Notes: generated by a model from the sequence alone, not told the origin. A DNA stretch of 64,000 bases from Mucilaginibacter aquatilis (GCF_009755275.1 NZ_WQLA01000003.1:558001-622000), one strand, 5' to 3'; counted from the stretch's first letter, positions 50,665 to 58,902 are shown. Numbers and translations are program-made.

Positions 50665-50697
50665 GCAATAAAAAAGGTGTCACAAATTGTGACACCT
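50665..50697 (-). terminator. Terminator of the integrase-yhcG-orf6N-xre unit
   Basis: Perfect inverted repeat AGGTGTCACAA/TTGTGACACCT with one central base (50675-50697), followed on the minus strand by a run of T. It ends the unit that begins with the integrase gene. Confidence 0.8.
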
Positions 50698-50722
50698 GCT
50701 AAATAATTTGAGTCGCCTTAAA

Positions 50723-50940
50723 TCAAATTTCAAATGCGATATGAAGCTGGCCTCCCAAGCCCTTTTCTACAATTGTTCGTAGACTGGATATGTGAACTTC
50801 CCCAATGCTGTTTTCTGTTTAATGATGTGATATTTGGGTAAGCCACATTTATCGGCCAATTGCTGTTGGGTCACGTTTTGTGCAGATCGCGCTTTACGGA
50901 TCATAGCGGGTATTTGGTTTATATCTACAATAGCTTCCAT
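50723..50940 (-). pseudogene. XRE-family regulator broken by a one-base frameshift
   Basis: From the ATG at 50940 the frame encodes an HTH (IPAMIRKARSAQNVTQQQLADKCGL) and then goes out of phase, ending early in YEQL. The next frame continues with ENSIGEVHISSLRTIVEKG and GGQLHIAFEI to a stop at 50723. The span of 218 bases is one base short of a whole number of codons, so one base has been lost near ATTAAACAGAAAAC. The intact protein would have about 72 residues, the size of HipB-like antitoxin/XRE proteins. It lies 5 bases after orf6N. Confidence 0.75.
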
Positions 50941-50945
50941 AATAA

Positions 50946-51308
50946 TTACCGATTTATATTTTTTGCGATTTGAAAGAACCCGTTAATAATTTCGATACTG
51001 ATCTTAACGGCGACATCGCTTTTGATGACGCCAGAAGCCATCAGCAGCCCGGCTTCTGTAAATACCAGCGGTATTTGACCTCCACCAATTCTGAGCGAAG
51101 AACCAGCCTGGCGTTCTAATTGCAGCCATTCTTCTGATGTAGGTGTAAACAAGAAATCGGGCGGGAACCGCCGTTTGTTTCTGCTTACAGCCCGCCTCAA
51201 AACTCCAAGGTTGATTTGAAACAGTGCCGCTACATCTTCGTCGATCATTACCTTTTGTCCCCTTAACCAGTAAACTTGGTTAAGGGGTTGTTGATCTTGC
51301 CCGCTCAT
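50946..51308 (-). CDS. ORF6N-domain protein
   Basis: A 120-residue protein with the ORF6N DNA-binding domain (VYWLRGQKVMIDEDVAALFQINLGVLRRAVSRNKRRFPPDFLF, then IGGGQIPLVFTEAGLLMASGVI). Such domains occur in phage antirepressors and mobile elements. It overlaps yhcG by 4 bases and precedes the broken xre gene. It is shorter than many family members, which carry a further C-terminal part. Confidence 0.88.
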   Translation of the reverse strand: MSGQDQQPLNQVYWLRGQKVMIDEDVAALFQINLGVLRRAVSRNKRRFPPDFLFTPTSEEWLQLERQAGSSLRIGGGQIPLVFTEAGLLMASGVIKSDVAVKISIEIINGFFQIAKNINR

Positions 51309-52345
51309 AACAATTGCTTTTTAAGTTCATCCTTGCTGGGCAAATAGAGCTTGTACTCCCGGCTGAAAATTTGTTCGTTATCAAGCGGTAATGTAAACTC
51401 TACCACCGCTTTGTTGTCCTCTTTACAAAGGATGATACCGATCGTAGGGTTCTCGTCTGGTTGCTTTATTTTGCGATCATAGTAGTTGACATACATCTGC
51501 ATTTGCCCGATATCCTGATGCGTAAGTTTACCGATCTTTAAGTCGATCAATACAAAGCATTTCAGTAAGCGGTTGTAAAAGCTTAGATCAATATAAAAAT
51601 GGTCGCCTTCCAAACTGATGCGGCGTTGCCTGCCCTCAAAAAGAAAGCCTTTTCCCAGTTCCAACATAAAGTGTTCAAGTTTGTTGATGATGGCGGTTTC
51701 AAGGTCGTTTTCTGAATAGCGGTGATCTTCGTTAATATCCAGGAACTCCAGTATGACCGGGCTTTTTAAAATATCGGTTGAGCGTTCGATGATTTGACCT
51801 TCTTCGGCGAGTTTTTTCACGCCATCTTTATCACGACTTAAGGCCAGTCGTTCATAGTAAGATGTGTTAATCTGCCGTTGCAGTTCCCGGACTGACCAAT
51901 TGTTTCGGGAGGTTTCCAACTCATAAAATTTTCGTTCCTGATCATTCTTGATCTTCAGTAAGGTTACATAATGTGACCAGCTCAAATTCAGGCCGGTCGG
52001 CAAATTCCGCAACAGTGTTGCGGAATTTGTTTCGGGGTTCTCAGAATTACGAGACAGTGTCTCGTAATTTCGATAAGCCATATAAAACAGTCTCATGTAC
52101 TGGAGGTTGTCTACAGAATAACCGCGTCCAAATACAGCAGTCAGATGCTGACTTAACTTAAACATTGTATTAGTACCGTATTCAGCATAGGACGTGCCGC
52201 CTTGCTCATCTTCAACGATCATCCGGCCAATTTGAAAATAGGTTAGGACCATCGTGGAATTTACTTGTTTGACTACGCTTGATCTCGCGTTTTCGATCAG
52301 CTCCTGGACCGATCGAAATAGCTGTTGTTGTTCTGCAGGCATCAT
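51305..52345 (-). CDS. yhcG: YhcG/DUF1016 PD-(D/E)XK nuclease-like protein
   Basis: A 346-residue protein. The N-terminal helical DUF1016 domain (QELIENARSSVVKQVNSTMVLTYFQIGRMIVE) is followed by the C-terminal nuclease domain with LEHFMLELGKGFLFEGRQRRI, HFYIDLSFYNRLLKCFVLIDLKIGKL (the D-x-K active site) and IGIILCKEDNKAVVEF. YhcG-type proteins are mobile-element or defence-linked nucleases. The linker around NYETLSRNSENPETNSATLLRN is encoded by two long palindromes. The start overlaps the integrase stop by one base (TAATG), so the two are translationally coupled. Confidence 0.9.
   Translation of the reverse strand: MMPAEQQQLFRSVQELIENARSSVVKQVNSTMVLTYFQIGRMIVEDEQGGTSYAEYGTNTMFKLSQHLTAVFGRGYSVDNLQYMRLFYMAYRNYETLSRNSENPETNSATLLRNLPTGLNLSWSHYVTLLKIKNDQERKFYELETSRNNWSVRELQRQINTSYYERLALSRDKDGVKKLAEEGQIIERSTDILKSPVILEFLDINEDHRYSENDLETAIINKLEHFMLELGKGFLFEGRQRRISLEGDHFYIDLSFYNRLLKCFVLIDLKIGKLTHQDIGQMQMYVNYYDRKIKQPDENPTIGIILCKEDNKAVVEFTLPLDNEQIFSREYKLYLPSKDELKKQLL
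52001..52069. repeat. Two long palindromes within the yhcG coding region
   Basis: First palindrome 52001-52029: arms CAAATTCCGCAACA/TGTTGCGGAATTTG (14 bp) around a single G. Second 52045-52069: arms AATTACGAGACA/TGTCTCGTAATT (12 bp) around a single G. Both share the layout AATTnCGnnACA-G-TGTnnCGnAATT and keep the reading frame open. Confidence 0.85.
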
Positions 52346-53634
52346 TAGCTTACTCTTTTTAAGTGAGAATTAGTGTTCGCTTTTCGGTTCGCTTTGCGCT
52401 TTGGCGCGTCCGGTTCAAGTTTTTCCCGCAGAACGTGCATATCCTCGCTGATTTTTTTAAGCAGTACGCGGGCGTAGATCTGCGTGGTAGCGATCTTGGT
52501 GTGGCCCATCATTTTGCTTACGGTTTCGATCGGCACATTATTGGCCAGGGTGATGGTGGTGGCGAAAGTATGCCGGGCAACTCCGAACGTGAGCTTCTTT
52601 TTGATGCCGACGATCTTCGCGATCTCTTTCAGGTAGACGTTGACCTTTTGGTTGGTGATGGTCGGAAATATTCTATTTAAAGAAACTGATCTCGGGTTAT
52701 CCTTATATTTATACATGATCGACAACGCCGGGGCCAGTAACGGTAGATTTGTCGCCTCATTACTTTTTTGACGGAACAGTTTTAGCCATTTTTCTCCGTC
52801 CTCACCACGCACAACATTGCCCTCGTTTAAATTCATTAAATCAATGAAAGAAAGGCCAGTGTAGCAGGCGAACAGGAAATAATCCCTTATGGCTTCCAGT
52901 GTATCGGATGCCAGTTGATAATTTTCGAGCATCTTAAGTTCATTGGCCGATAAGAACGCCGTCTCAACCTTTTTATAGCGGAACTTATAGTTTTTAAACG
53001 GGTCTTTGTGAATCCACTGAAGTTTAAATGCCAATGTGGTCATTTTACGCAGGCGTATCAGATGCTTCATTACGCCATTGTTATTCAATGGTTGGAAGTG
53101 GTCTGCCGGTTTGTGGTTACGCAAATAGGTCTCAAAATCTATAATGAATTTATAATCAATCTCGTGAATTCGGATATCCGTAGTATTGCGCTTCTCTTTG
53201 AGAAATCTCTCCAGATACCGCCTGGTCACGGCGTAATGTTTCAATGTACTCCAGGTTAACGCAGCAGATGCGGTATCATAATGGTAATCCATCAGTTTGC
53301 TGAGCGAATAGGTTTCTTCTGTCTCTTCGCCGAGAAACATGGCCTTTAATAGTTGAGGAGTGACTTCTTTACCCGCTATCTGTAATTGCTGGTAATAAGT
53401 AGTGATCGTAAACTTTACCTGTTCCAGGTAAGCGTTGGTGTCTTTAGCTTCGGGCACCTTGATCTTCAGGCCTCCTTTGCCTTTGTCCCAGTTTTCGACC
53501 TTGACGTAATGCTTCAGCGCAAAATGGATCCGGTCTTTGTTGATCGTGATACAGACGTAAACATTGGTTACTCCGTCCTTTACTTTGTCCTTTTTGATGG
53601 TGAAATGCACACCAAACGACTGCGATGTTCTCAT
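52345..53634 (-). CDS. int: IntDOT-type tyrosine recombinase (ICE integrase)
   Basis: A 429-residue integrase. The arm-binding N-terminus (SQSFGVHFTIKKDKVKDGVTNVYVCITINKDRIHFALK), the core-binding domain (LSKLMDYHYDT, LKHYAVTRRYLERFL) and the catalytic domain are all present. The catalytic residues are seen in VARHTFATT, GHTKIATTQIYAR and a Lys in RQKSNEAT. The first conserved Arg is a Ser (CYTGLSFIDLMNL), as in IntDOT. It inserts and excises the ICE at the 3' end of the neighbouring tRNA-Met gene. The stop overlaps the yhcG start. Confidence 0.95.
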   Translation of the reverse strand: MRTSQSFGVHFTIKKDKVKDGVTNVYVCITINKDRIHFALKHYVKVENWDKGKGGLKIKVPEAKDTNAYLEQVKFTITTYYQQLQIAGKEVTPQLLKAMFLGEETEETYSLSKLMDYHYDTASAALTWSTLKHYAVTRRYLERFLKEKRNTTDIRIHEIDYKFIIDFETYLRNHKPADHFQPLNNNGVMKHLIRLRKMTTLAFKLQWIHKDPFKNYKFRYKKVETAFLSANELKMLENYQLASDTLEAIRDYFLFACYTGLSFIDLMNLNEGNVVRGEDGEKWLKLFRQKSNEATNLPLLAPALSIMYKYKDNPRSVSLNRIFPTITNQKVNVYLKEIAKIVGIKKKLTFGVARHTFATTITLANNVPIETVSKMMGHTKIATTQIYARVLLKKISEDMHVLREKLEPDAPKRKANRKANTNSHLKRVS

Positions 53635-53688
53635 CTTTTAACAGTTTTTAAGTGAATAAATGATTAATTACCGCCCGAAATCGCCTGT

Positions 53689-53838
53689 TTTCGGGGTGCA
53701 GGAAAGGGTGCAGGAATAAAAAATTTTCAGTCTTTTTGAGTACTTTATAGTCTATTTTTAACGACTTAACTAACTGAAAAACAAATCCTTAACTCTTAAA
53801 TGCGCCCCAAATCTAAAAACTAATTTCGGGGTGCCGGA
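53689..53838. repeat. Direct repeats near the attachment site (possible integrase arm sites)
   Basis: TTTCGGGGTGCAGGA (53689-53703) and TTTCGGGGTGCCGGA (53824-53838) differ by one base; a partial copy AGGGTGCAGGA follows at 53704-53714. They lie between the integrase gene and tRNA-Met, where arm-type binding sites occur in this recombinase family. The rest of 53635-53949 holds only a terminator and a hairpin GTACTTC/GAAGTAC at 53926-53943. Confidence 0.5.
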
Positions 53839-53893
53839 TTGGGGTTCTAAAGGCTGTATTCGTAAGGACTGAAAAGGATTGAAATAAAACAAA

Positions 53894-53924
53894 AAACCCT
53901 CTAAATCAATGACTTAGAGGGTTT
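53894..53924 (-). terminator. Terminator after tRNA-Met
   Basis: An 11-bp perfect stem AAACCCTCTAA/TTAGAGGGTTT with a 9-base loop, followed on the minus strand by TTTTTT. It ends tRNA-Met transcription. Confidence 0.75.
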
Positions 53925-53949
53925 CGTACTTCGCCGGAAGTACTACCGG

Positions 53950-54023
53950 TGCGCCCACCTGGGCTCGAACCAGGGACCAAAAGATTATGAGTCTTCTACT
54001 CTAACCGACTGAGCTATAGGCGC
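53950..54023 (-). tRNA. tRNA-Met (anticodon CAT), ICE attachment gene
   Basis: A 74-base cloverleaf. The acceptor stem GCGCCTA pairs with TGGGCGC, followed by the discriminator A. The anticodon loop is CTCATAA, anticodon CAT. The T-arm TTCGAGC is normal. It is probably the elongator tRNA-Met; a CAT tRNA-Ile2 cannot be fully excluded. The ICE integrase gene lies 316 bases past its 3' end, so this gene is the insertion site. Confidence 0.9.
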
Positions 54024-54096
54024 AGCTTTTTTTGTGTTCCCGTTTTGTTTGCGGGTGTGCAAATTTAGATATTTGTGGCAAATACCCAAACTTTAA

Positions 54097-54729
54097 ATGA
54101 AAAATATAAAAAACATCATTTTCGACTATGGCAATGTGATATTTAGTATCAATTTCGTTAGGGTTCAGCAGTCACTTAAAGATTTAGGAATCAAAGATGT
54201 AGAAGTGTTTTTTGGCCATTTGCAACAAGATCCGGTTTTTGATGCTTTTGATCGAGGGCAGATTACTTCCGCGCAATTCAGAGATAAAATTCGAGAGAAA
54301 GCCGGTGACGAGGACTTGACGGATGATCAGATTGATGCCGCCTGGAACAGTATTTTGATAGGCATTGCCGATGGAAACCACGATCTGCTACTTAAGTTGA
54401 AAGACAAATACCGTACTTTTTTACTTAGTAATATAAATGATATTCACTATCAATTTATCATGAAGTATTTGAAGGATGTATTTGAGTTCGACGGTAATGA
54501 TCATCTTTTTGAAAAAGTTTACTATTCGCACTTTACAGGTAAGCGGAAACCCGAACAAGCTATTTTTGAGCAGGTTTTATTTGAGAATGGCTTGAATGCA
54601 TCAGAAACCTTATTCATAGATGATAGTCCACAACATTTGAGAGGTGCAGAAAAGTTAGGCATACGAACTTATTTGATGAAACAGCCCGACACAATACAAG
54701 ACTTTGTAAAGCGTGAGGGTTTGCTGTAA
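54097..54729 (+). CDS. HAD-family phosphatase (YihX-like)
   Basis: A 210-residue hydrolase. The motif I reads IIFDYGNVIFSINF, matching YihX-type HAD enzymes, in which the second Asp of DxD is replaced by Gly. Other motifs are LLSNIND (motif II), KRKPEQAIFEQVL (motif III Lys) and ETLFIDDSPQHLRGAEKLGI (motif IV). YihX splits glucose-1-phosphate; the substrate here is unknown. It is the first chromosomal gene after the ICE. Confidence 0.9.
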   Translation: MKNIKNIIFDYGNVIFSINFVRVQQSLKDLGIKDVEVFFGHLQQDPVFDAFDRGQITSAQFRDKIREKAGDEDLTDDQIDAAWNSILIGIADGNHDLLLKLKDKYRTFLLSNINDIHYQFIMKYLKDVFEFDGNDHLFEKVYYSHFTGKRKPEQAIFEQVLFENGLNASETLFIDDSPQHLRGAEKLGIRTYLMKQPDTIQDFVKREGLL

Positions 54730-54774
54730 TAGCTTACAATCTACGTAAATTTACACTTTAACTTTTAAGCTTTA

Positions 54775-55605
54775 ATGAAATATATCAGCATTTTAGGTTG
54801 CGGATGGTATGGCCTTCCATTAGCAAAAGCCCTTTGTAAACAAGGTTATGTTGTAAAGGGTTCAACCACAACCCCGTCCAAAATTGAAGTGCTAAATAGC
54901 GAAGGTATCAATCCATTTGTAATTGATTTAAATGGCGATAACGTACCTGCTGACAGTGATTTTTTTAATTGCGATTTACTTATCATTAGCATCCCTCCCA
55001 AGCTTAGAAAAGGTGAACACGAGCAGTATTTAAGTAAGATTAAATCATTGGTCAATGCAATTCAAACTAAATTAATAAAGAGTATTATATTCATCAGTTC
55101 CACCGGTGTTTATCCTGAAGTAAACGGAGAATTGAGCGAGCTCAGCGATATCGAGCCTGATACTCTTTCCGGAAAAACGTTATTATCTGCCGAAAATATA
55201 TTACGTGATGCCCTGGCCGATAAGTTAACTGTCATCCGTTTTGCCGGGCTTGTTGGGCCTGGCAGAAACCCAGGACGATTTTTTGCTGGTAAAGAAAATA
55301 TAGCTAATGGCCAGGCTCCGATAAACTTAATTCATCTTGATGATTGTATTGAGATTACTATGGCGATTATAAGCAACAACTTGTACGGTTACACGATTAA
55401 TGCCTGTACACCTCATCATCCTACCAAAAGCGATTTTTATACCAAGGCCGCTGCTAATGTGAACCTTCCCCTCCCCCAATTTAAAGATGAATTAGAAGGC
55501 TGGAAAATTATCAAGTGCGTCAAAATTGAAGAGTTGCTTAACTATCAATTCAAAGTGAATGATTGGAACGATTATCTGAAAACTGATTCTAGCAAGATCC
55601 TTTAG
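54775..55605 (+). CDS. NAD(P)-binding epimerase-like protein (YeeZ type)
   Basis: A 276-residue Rossmann-fold protein. YISILGCGWYGLPLAKAL binds the dinucleotide, and IIFISSTGVYPEVNGELSE and VIRFAGLVGPGRNPGRFFAG match YeeZ-like SDR proteins. The reaction is unknown. It ends within the converging GAF-PAS gene (17-base overlap). Confidence 0.88.
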   Translation: MKYISILGCGWYGLPLAKALCKQGYVVKGSTTTPSKIEVLNSEGINPFVIDLNGDNVPADSDFFNCDLLIISIPPKLRKGEHEQYLSKIKSLVNAIQTKLIKSIIFISSTGVYPEVNGELSELSDIEPDTLSGKTLLSAENILRDALADKLTVIRFAGLVGPGRNPGRFFAGKENIANGQAPINLIHLDDCIEITMAIISNNLYGYTINACTPHHPTKSDFYTKAAANVNLPLPQFKDELEGWKIIKCVKIEELLNYQFKVNDWNDYLKTDSSKIL

Positions 55606-56749
55606 TTTCGGGAATAATTTCCCTGGTTTCCTTAATAGTAGACTCGGACTCGTGCACAATAGTTTTTATCTTGTTATCAAGTTCGTGTACCGTAGTTTCA
55701 ATCATCCTATAAAAGACGTTTTCAGTGTAACTCTCATCAAGCTTTATAACCTCTAGCAAGCCTAATAGCGATGCCACCGGCCGGCGCAATTCATGTGATT
55801 GAATGGTGGCTATTCGTTGCAATGCCGCGTTTTGTTCTTCAATTTGCATGGCATGCAGTTTTTGAGTGGTTATATCAGCAGCGTTTATAGCAACGCCGGT
55901 AACAATGCCGTCATTATTAAAAACAGGCCTAAAGCTAATTGACAACCAGCAGGAAGTTGGCGAGTCATGATTTATTTGCCATTCAACTTCAACAACCTTT
56001 CCATCAAGCGCTTCTTTTATTTGATTTGCTGTTTGAGTAGTAAGCAGTTGGTTGGTAATATTTAGCAAATGAGCGCCTACTCTTAAATCCTTTTCGTACT
56101 TGTTTTTTATATAATTATAGGCAGCCTTGTTAAAGGCCAGCACTTCCATTTTGCGCCCTATAAGTATATGGATATCCTTTGTACTATCAAAAATTGCTTT
56201 AAGCTTAAGTTCTGAATCCTCAAAGGCTTTGTTATGTTGCTGATTGAGCAAGCTTTGCTCTAGCAAGCTTTGCATACTCCAGTTAAGCTCAATTAAGTTC
56301 AAAACCTGCCTGCTCAACGTCTTAAGTGTTCTAATTTGTAAATCCGTCAATTTTGATGGCTTCACATCGAGCACACAAAGCGTACCTACGGCATGTCCGT
56401 CAAATGTAACTAAAGGTGCACCTGCATAAAATTTTATATGAGGCTCATTTTTCACAACAGGCAAATCAGCAAAACGATCATCCTTTGAAGCATCAGGTAC
56501 AACCAACACATCAGTTTGACTGATGGTCTCGTTGCAAAAAGACAGCTCCCGTTCATTGCATGTTAAGTCGCCAACGCCCAATGAAGCTTTAAACCATTGC
56601 ATTTTATCATCAACAAGGGTAACAAGCGCAACCGGCACTTTGCATATACCGGCAATCAACTCAACCAATTCGTTCAAATCGGTCTTAATGCCGGCATCAA
56701 GGTTATTAAAACGGTTAACTGCCCTTAAACGTTCAAACTCATTACTCAT
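55589..56749 (-). CDS. GAF-PAS protein with HisKA box but no ATPase domain
   Basis: A 386-residue cytoplasmic protein. Residues about 25-165 are a GAF domain (CKVPVALVTLVDDKMQWFKASLG, FYAGAPLVTFDGHAVGTLCVLDVKP), residues about 185-310 a PAS domain (KLKAIFDSTKDIHILIGRKMEVLAFNKAAYNYI, SFRPVFNNDGIVTGVAINAADITTQK), and residues about 325-385 a HisKA helix pair with IQSHELRRPVASLLGLLEVI. The HATPase_c domain is missing and the protein ends by stop. It may receive phosphate from another kinase or be a remnant. Confidence 0.85.
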   Translation of the reverse strand: MSNEFERLRAVNRFNNLDAGIKTDLNELVELIAGICKVPVALVTLVDDKMQWFKASLGVGDLTCNERELSFCNETISQTDVLVVPDASKDDRFADLPVVKNEPHIKFYAGAPLVTFDGHAVGTLCVLDVKPSKLTDLQIRTLKTLSRQVLNLIELNWSMQSLLEQSLLNQQHNKAFEDSELKLKAIFDSTKDIHILIGRKMEVLAFNKAAYNYIKNKYEKDLRVGAHLLNITNQLLTTQTANQIKEALDGKVVEVEWQINHDSPTSCWLSISFRPVFNNDGIVTGVAINAADITTQKLHAMQIEEQNAALQRIATIQSHELRRPVASLLGLLEVIKLDESYTENVFYRMIETTVHELDNKIKTIVHESESTIKETREIIPETKGSC

Positions 56750-56873
56750 TATCTATTCTCTGATACTGTGGTTTACAGCGTATAAATTTATACTTATTAT
56801 TTAAATAAAAAAGCTATATCAAACTTCATTAAATAAAAATAAACGGCTGTAATCCACAATAGAATGAGGCAGA

Positions 56874-57491
56874 TTATTGTTTGAGCTTTTGCTTAAATAC
56901 TTTTTCCAGTTTATCAACCTTTGGCAAAATTACCATGCGGCAATAGGGTTGACTACCATTTAGTTTAAAGTAATTTTGATGGTAGTTTTCAGCAACGTAG
57001 AAGTTTTTAAACGGCTCAATAGCAGTAACGATCGGGTCTGGAAAAGCCTTTTGTTTGTTTAGTTCTGCTTTATAAGTATTAGCAAGAGCCTTTTGCTGCT
57101 CATTGTGATAAAAAATTATCGATCGGTATTGAGTACCTACATCTGCACCCTGTTTGTTAAGAGTTGTAGGGTCGTGCATTTTCCAAAAAATTTCAAGCAG
57201 TTCTTTATAGGAAATAACACTCGGCTGAAAGGTTACCTGCACAACTTCAGCATGACCTGTGGTGCCCGAACATACAGCTTCGTAGGTTGGATTTTTTACA
57301 CTACCGCCTGCATAACCCGATTCAACTTTGGTAACACCTTTCAGGCGCTGAAAAATGGCTTCTGAACACCAAAAGCATCCCATGCCAAAAGTTGCTTTTT
57401 CAGTAGCTGGCTTTGAGCCTTGAGCTATTGACACGGCTTGTACTGCCATGGCTAAAACCAGTGTAAGTAATACAGTTTTTATTTTACGCAT
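56874..57491 (-). CDS. msrA: Exported peptide methionine sulfoxide reductase MsrA
   Basis: A 205-residue repair enzyme with a signal peptide (KTVLLTLVLAMAVQAVSIAQ). The family motif GCFWC starts at residue 38, with Cys39 as nucleophile. GVTKVESGYAGG, TGHAEVVQV and DVGTQYRSIIFYH are typical. It reduces methionine-S-sulfoxide in exported proteins. No MsrB domain follows. Confidence 0.95.
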   Translation of the reverse strand: MRKIKTVLLTLVLAMAVQAVSIAQGSKPATEKATFGMGCFWCSEAIFQRLKGVTKVESGYAGGSVKNPTYEAVCSGTTGHAEVVQVTFQPSVISYKELLEIFWKMHDPTTLNKQGADVGTQYRSIIFYHNEQQKALANTYKAELNKQKAFPDPIVTAIEPFKNFYVAENYHQNYFKLNGSQPYCRMVILPKVDKLEKVFKQKLKQ

Positions 57492-57558
57492 AACATTAAA
57501 TACGTAACTCTCTACCGTTTTAGTTTTAGCATTAGCCGGTATGACTTTAAACTGATAA

Positions 57559-57810
57559 TTAGCTGTTATAAGCTTTCTCGCCTATTTCATGGCCAAGGTG
57601 TTGTATTTGGCTGGCGTCTAACAAAAGGCCTGCATGAGCATGGGGCTCATAAATCCAGATATTGTGCTCGTTTTTAAAAATACAGCCACACAGCTCATCG
57701 CAATAGTATAAATCAAATACGTTAGCTTCTTCAGATTTTTCACGGCGTTGAACCTTAACAGCAATGGCATGGTCCTTTTTGGGTATTTCTATTTCAAATA
57801 CATTTTGCAT
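57559..57810 (-). CDS. Small unknown protein (83 aa)
   Basis: An 83-residue protein, beta-rich first half (FEIEIPKKDHAIAVKVQRRE, FDLYYCDELCGCIFKN) and a C-terminal helix (DASQIQHLGHEIGEKAY). No family recognised. The layout recalls the small proteins that precede imuA and SRAP in the ICE. Confidence 0.6.
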   Translation of the reverse strand: MQNVFEIEIPKKDHAIAVKVQRREKSEEANVFDLYYCDELCGCIFKNEHNIWIYEPHAHAGLLLDASQIQHLGHEIGEKAYNS

Positions 57811-57858
57811 AACTCTATAACCCTCGAAACCGTACTTGGTTTATGGCAACTAAAAACT

Positions 57859-58680
57859 TTATTCAAAAATAAGTCCTTCGCCTACTTCGTGCTCGAAAAT
57901 CTCATCACCTACTTTTATAACTCCTGTTCCATTATGAATCAAATTTTGGCCAAACATTACTTTCTTATTTACTTTTCTATAGCTCGCCAAAGTTTTCAAC
58001 GGTTCAGGGCCTGTAATAGCAGTGCTGGGGTCAACATTAATCATTACGCAGCGTGCGCATGGTTTAACTCCGTAAAAGTTGACTTGATCAACCGAAAAGT
58101 GTTGTAATATATCTTCGTAATAGGCCCCCGTATCAGTAATCACAATATTTGGTCTGAAGCGGTTAATATCAATCTTTTCACTAAGTCTTCCATTCAAGTC
58201 TTTTAACGATGCCTCGCTGACCAATAGCATTGGGTAGCCGTCTGCAAAGGAAGTCATATGCTCCGGGCTGGCATAACGTTCATCCACCTGCCGCGTTTGG
58301 CTATCGGCCATGTAAACTAACCTGCATTTTATCTCTAAATGTTTGGTAAACCACGCGTCCCCTTCCTCGCATACATACGTCCCTGAGCATAGGTCATCCC
58401 AAACTTGCAGGTTAACTTCTTCGGTAGTTTGCGGTAAATATGGAATCATAATACTCTCCCCGCTTGGCTTATGGGTAACCTGTAATCCGTTGACTTTGAG
58501 CGCAACATCAAACAAACACATTTGCGGATACTTTCGCTGGGAAAGGAATTGCAGCCGGTCATCAATAAGCATCCATCTGCGGTCAAACTCAAGTCCGCGA
58601 CTGGTTACATTTGATTGTTGCAATGCAATACCACCCAAGGATTTTATTGGGTAAATATATAACTGACTAATATGAGCCAT
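57859..58680 (-). CDS. MOSC-domain protein (YcbX-like)
   Basis: About 273 residues from the ATG at 58680 (MAHISQLYIYPIKSLGG), which opens the MOSC N-terminal domain; an upstream ATG at 58746 adds 22 residues without family features. The C-terminal MOSC domain has RFRPNIVITDTGAYYED and KPCARCVMINVDPSTA with the conserved Cys. MOSC proteins handle sulfur and molybdenum cofactor; YcbX types reduce N-hydroxylated compounds. The substrate is unknown. Confidence 0.92.
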   Translation of the reverse strand: MAHISQLYIYPIKSLGGIALQQSNVTSRGLEFDRRWMLIDDRLQFLSQRKYPQMCLFDVALKVNGLQVTHKPSGESIMIPYLPQTTEEVNLQVWDDLCSGTYVCEEGDAWFTKHLEIKCRLVYMADSQTRQVDERYASPEHMTSFADGYPMLLVSEASLKDLNGRLSEKIDINRFRPNIVITDTGAYYEDILQHFSVDQVNFYGVKPCARCVMINVDPSTAITGPEPLKTLASYRKVNKKVMFGQNLIHNGTGVIKVGDEIFEHEVGEGLIFE

Positions 58681-58803
58681 TAATTGATTTTTACATCCAA
58701 ATATAAATGATTTATAAGCCGAATTGCGCGGCAGCAAAATTACCAAAATAACATTTTGCCAATTTCAATTCAATTATGCATATTTGCACCTCCAAAAATA
58801 AGA

Positions 58804-58877
58804 GGTCCCGTAGCTCAGCTGGATAGAGCAACTGCCTTCTAAGCAGTAGGTCTTTGGTTCGAATCCAAACGGGATCA
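58804..58877 (+). tRNA. tRNA-Arg (anticodon TCT)
   Basis: A 74-base cloverleaf. The acceptor stem GGTCCCG pairs with CGGGATC (one G-T pair), then discriminator A. The anticodon loop CTTCTAA gives TCT. The T-arm TTCGAAT is normal. A decayed integrase lies 260 bases downstream, so this gene may also be an integration site. Confidence 0.93.
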
Positions 58878-58902
58878 CAACAGGTGATCTTTTCACCACC
58901 CG

